DNA from: Parabacteroides distasonis
Lineage (GTDB): Bacteria; Bacteroidota; Bacteroidia; Bacteroidales; Tannerellaceae
DNA length: 34,156 nucleotides
Assembly: GCF_004793765.1 (NCBI RefSeq)
Contig: NZ_SRYM01000047.1
Span: forward strand, 1-34,156
Direction: 5' to 3'
Shown: positions 32,774 through 34,156 of the stretch, piece by piece
Layout: each line of letters opens with the position of its first letter
Numbering within the stretch: the first letter of the stretch is position 1
Position numbers and translations under genes: made by a program
Notes under the pieces: generated by a model
The model's input: only the letters and a program-made list of their open reading frames with translations
What the model was told of the DNA's origin: nothing
The model's database searches: none

Positions 32774-33982
32774 ATGAAAAAACTACTCCTTTTGTTCGTT
32801 CTATGTCTTTGTTTTCCGTTGGTTGACAAGGCTTGTACCTCCATTATAATCACAGGAAAGGCTACTCCCGACGGGCGTCCGTTGATGTGGAAACACCGGG
32901 ATACCGGTGCTCCGTATAACCATATCGGTTATTTTGACGAAGGTGGCTATCGTTTTCTGGGGCTGGTAAATAGCGATGATCCGGAGGGAGCCGTGTGGAC
33001 CGGAAGCAATGAGACGGGCTTCTCTATCATGAATACGGCTTCTTATAACTTGAAAGACGATGATATAAAGGAGATGGACCAAGAGGGAAACTTGATGCGA
33101 AAAGCCTTGAGAGTCTGTAAGACGGTGCAGGATTTCGAGCATTTCTTGGATACCTTGCCTCGCCCGATGCGTGTGGAGGCTAATTTCGGAGTGATCGATG
33201 CTTATGGTGGCGCGGCTTATTATGAGACGAATAATGAGCGATATTATAAGAAAGACGCGAATGATCCGAATCTGGCACCGGAAGGTTACTTGATTTATAC
33301 GAATTTCTCTTTCGAGGGGCGTACGGATGAAGGCAAAGGGTATGTACGTTATGAGAATGCGAAAAAGATCTTTAAGGAAATGCAGGACGGAGGATTTACT
33401 CCTCAGCGTATCTTTCAACAGGCTTCCCGCTCTTTTTATAATGGCTTGCTGGATATCGATTTGATGGACAAAGAGCAAAGTCCGAACAATCGTACGGGTT
33501 GGTTTGTGGAGCAGGATTTCATCCCTCGTCTGGAAAGTACGGCCTCTATTGTAATTCAAGGCGTAAAATCTGGCATGAATCCGGAATTGACAACGATGTG
33601 GACCGCCTTGGGATATCCTCCTACTTCTGTCGCTATTCCTCTTTGGGTGAAAATAGGAAAGGAACAAAGTGCTTTAGTTACTTACGACGCATCCTATAAA
33701 ACAGCCTTATTAGATTGGTATTCCGTTCAATTACAGAAGAATGTCTACTCCATACATCGTGGTAACGGTCAAAAGTATCTACATTGGCAACTGTTATGGA
33801 ACGATGGTCAAACTGGTTATATCCAACAGCTTCGTGCGGTAGAGAACCGGATTTTCGATTTATTCGACGCCTGTAAGACAGAGTGGGAACAAAATGGATT
33901 GGATACAAAGGAAATACAGCGGCTGTATAAGGAAGTTGATAAGCTCGTAAATAAAGCCTTCTTGGGGTTTCCAAAATTATAA
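32774..33982 (+). CDS. Secreted Ntn-type cysteine hydrolase (C45/C69-like)
   Basis: A 402-residue exported hydrolase. The start at 32774 gives a hydrophobic signal (KKLLLLFVLCLCFPL) ending KA before Cys21; signal removal would leave Cys21 as N-terminus, in the sequence CTSIIITGKATPDGRPLMWKHRD, as in N-terminal-nucleophile (NTN) amide hydrolases such as acyl-6-APA acyltransferase-like C45 and penicillin/bile-acid amidase relatives. Further conserved-looking segments: GLVNSDDPEGAVWTGSNETGFSIMNTAS, ANFGVIDAYGGAAYYET, LIYTNFSF. The substrate is probably an amide bond in a small molecule or peptide; not determined. A gene-free repeat region follows. Confidence 0.8.
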   Translation: MKKLLLLFVLCLCFPLVDKACTSIIITGKATPDGRPLMWKHRDTGAPYNHIGYFDEGGYRFLGLVNSDDPEGAVWTGSNETGFSIMNTASYNLKDDDIKEMDQEGNLMRKALRVCKTVQDFEHFLDTLPRPMRVEANFGVIDAYGGAAYYETNNERYYKKDANDPNLAPEGYLIYTNFSFEGRTDEGKGYVRYENAKKIFKEMQDGGFTPQRIFQQASRSFYNGLLDIDLMDKEQSPNNRTGWFVEQDFIPRLESTASIVIQGVKSGMNPELTTMWTALGYPPTSVAIPLWVKIGKEQSALVTYDASYKTALLDWYSVQLQKNVYSIHRGNGQKYLHWQLLWNDGQTGYIQQLRAVENRIFDLFDACKTEWEQNGLDTKEIQRLYKEVDKLVNKAFLGFPKL

Positions 33983-34050
33983 CCATGAGGTCTTTTTCCC
34001 AATACTACTCCTTCCTTGTAGAATATATACTTCAAGTGCTCTAGGAGATA

Positions 34051-34156
34051 TACTTCATAGATTTTACTGTTATATTCTAAGGTACTTCACATTTTAGAGA
34101 ATGACTATGCCTAAATTTACTTCACAGATTTTACTGTTATTTTCTAAGGTACTTCA
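34051..34156. repeat. Two 39-bp direct repeats separated by 28 bp
   Basis: 34051-34089 and 34118-34156 match at 37 of 39 positions (period 67). Each begins and ends with TACTTCA; that word also occurs at 34028, so the units run TACTTCA + 25 bp, TACTTCA + 28 bp, TACTTCA + 25 bp. The window ends exactly with a TACTTCA, so the array may continue. The 16-mer at 34043-34058 matches 11153-11168 inverted. Confidence 0.7.

Noticed and set aside
34051-34156. Possible CRISPR array at the right edge
   Set aside because: Only two repeats, one spacer of 28 bp, no cas genes in view, and the repeat has internal TACTTCA words and two mismatches; kept as an unclassified direct repeat.

Overview
The window looks like a piece of a Bacteroidales chromosome, most likely Parabacteroides (close to P. 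distasonis); the genus is an inference from gene content. Evidence includes repeated -7 boxes of the Bacteroidetes form TAnnTTTG, few Shine-Dalgarno sequences, Bacteroidetes-type families (DUF4271, DUF2723, DUF6078, tandem DUF2807/GIN proteins), and the synteny DUF4271-hemD-rnpA-yidD-tatD-tyrS.

Positions 1-3660 are an AT-rich accessory region made of displaced polymorphic-toxin (Rhs-type) C-terminal cassettes. Cassette 1 ends in a barnase-like RNase and is followed by a barstar-family immunity gene. Cassette 2 shares a 139-bp module with cassette 1 (135 of 139 bases identical), is frameshifted at a run of seven G, and is followed by probable immunity genes, one a truncated macro domain. A third, decayed copy of the cassette leader lies at 3552-3656. 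Toxin parts lack their own N-terminal delivery region, so this looks like a silent cassette store or graveyard downstream of a full Rhs gene outside the window.

Positions 3660-11080 hold a small lipoprotein, an internally deleted pseudogene, a PH-like membrane protein, lpdA, the hemD/rnpA/yidD group with one-base start-stop overlaps, a TatD-family hydrolase, tyrS and tRNA-Gln(TTG). Positions 11100-15110 hold a secreted GH16 glucanase, a secreted alpha/beta esterase and a YitT-family membrane protein, separated by debris: an IS982-like transposase remnant, a frameshifted DUF2442 remnant, and a 630-bp stretch without a gene but with an inverted repeat.

Positions 15138-24820 contain a large periplasmic M16 protease (minus strand) and a plus-strand run: DUF2723 membrane protein, NodB-type deacetylase, queG, an S37 peptidase and DUF6078. 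Between this run and znuA lies a regular array of six imperfect palindromes spaced about 22 bp. After znuA-znuC (no permease gene follows) come a two-helix membrane protein and an NAD-dependent epimerase.

Positions 27976-32168 (minus strand) hold five tandem DUF2807 paralogues, probably in two transcription units, with different tripeptide signatures (GSG, GVG, or degenerate). The right end has a Nim-like flavin-binding protein, a secreted Ntn-type cysteine hydrolase and a gene-free tail with direct repeats, one of which matches a 16-mer near 11153. The best candidates for undescribed biology are the toxin cassette array, the 22-bp-phased palindrome array and the DUF2807 cluster.
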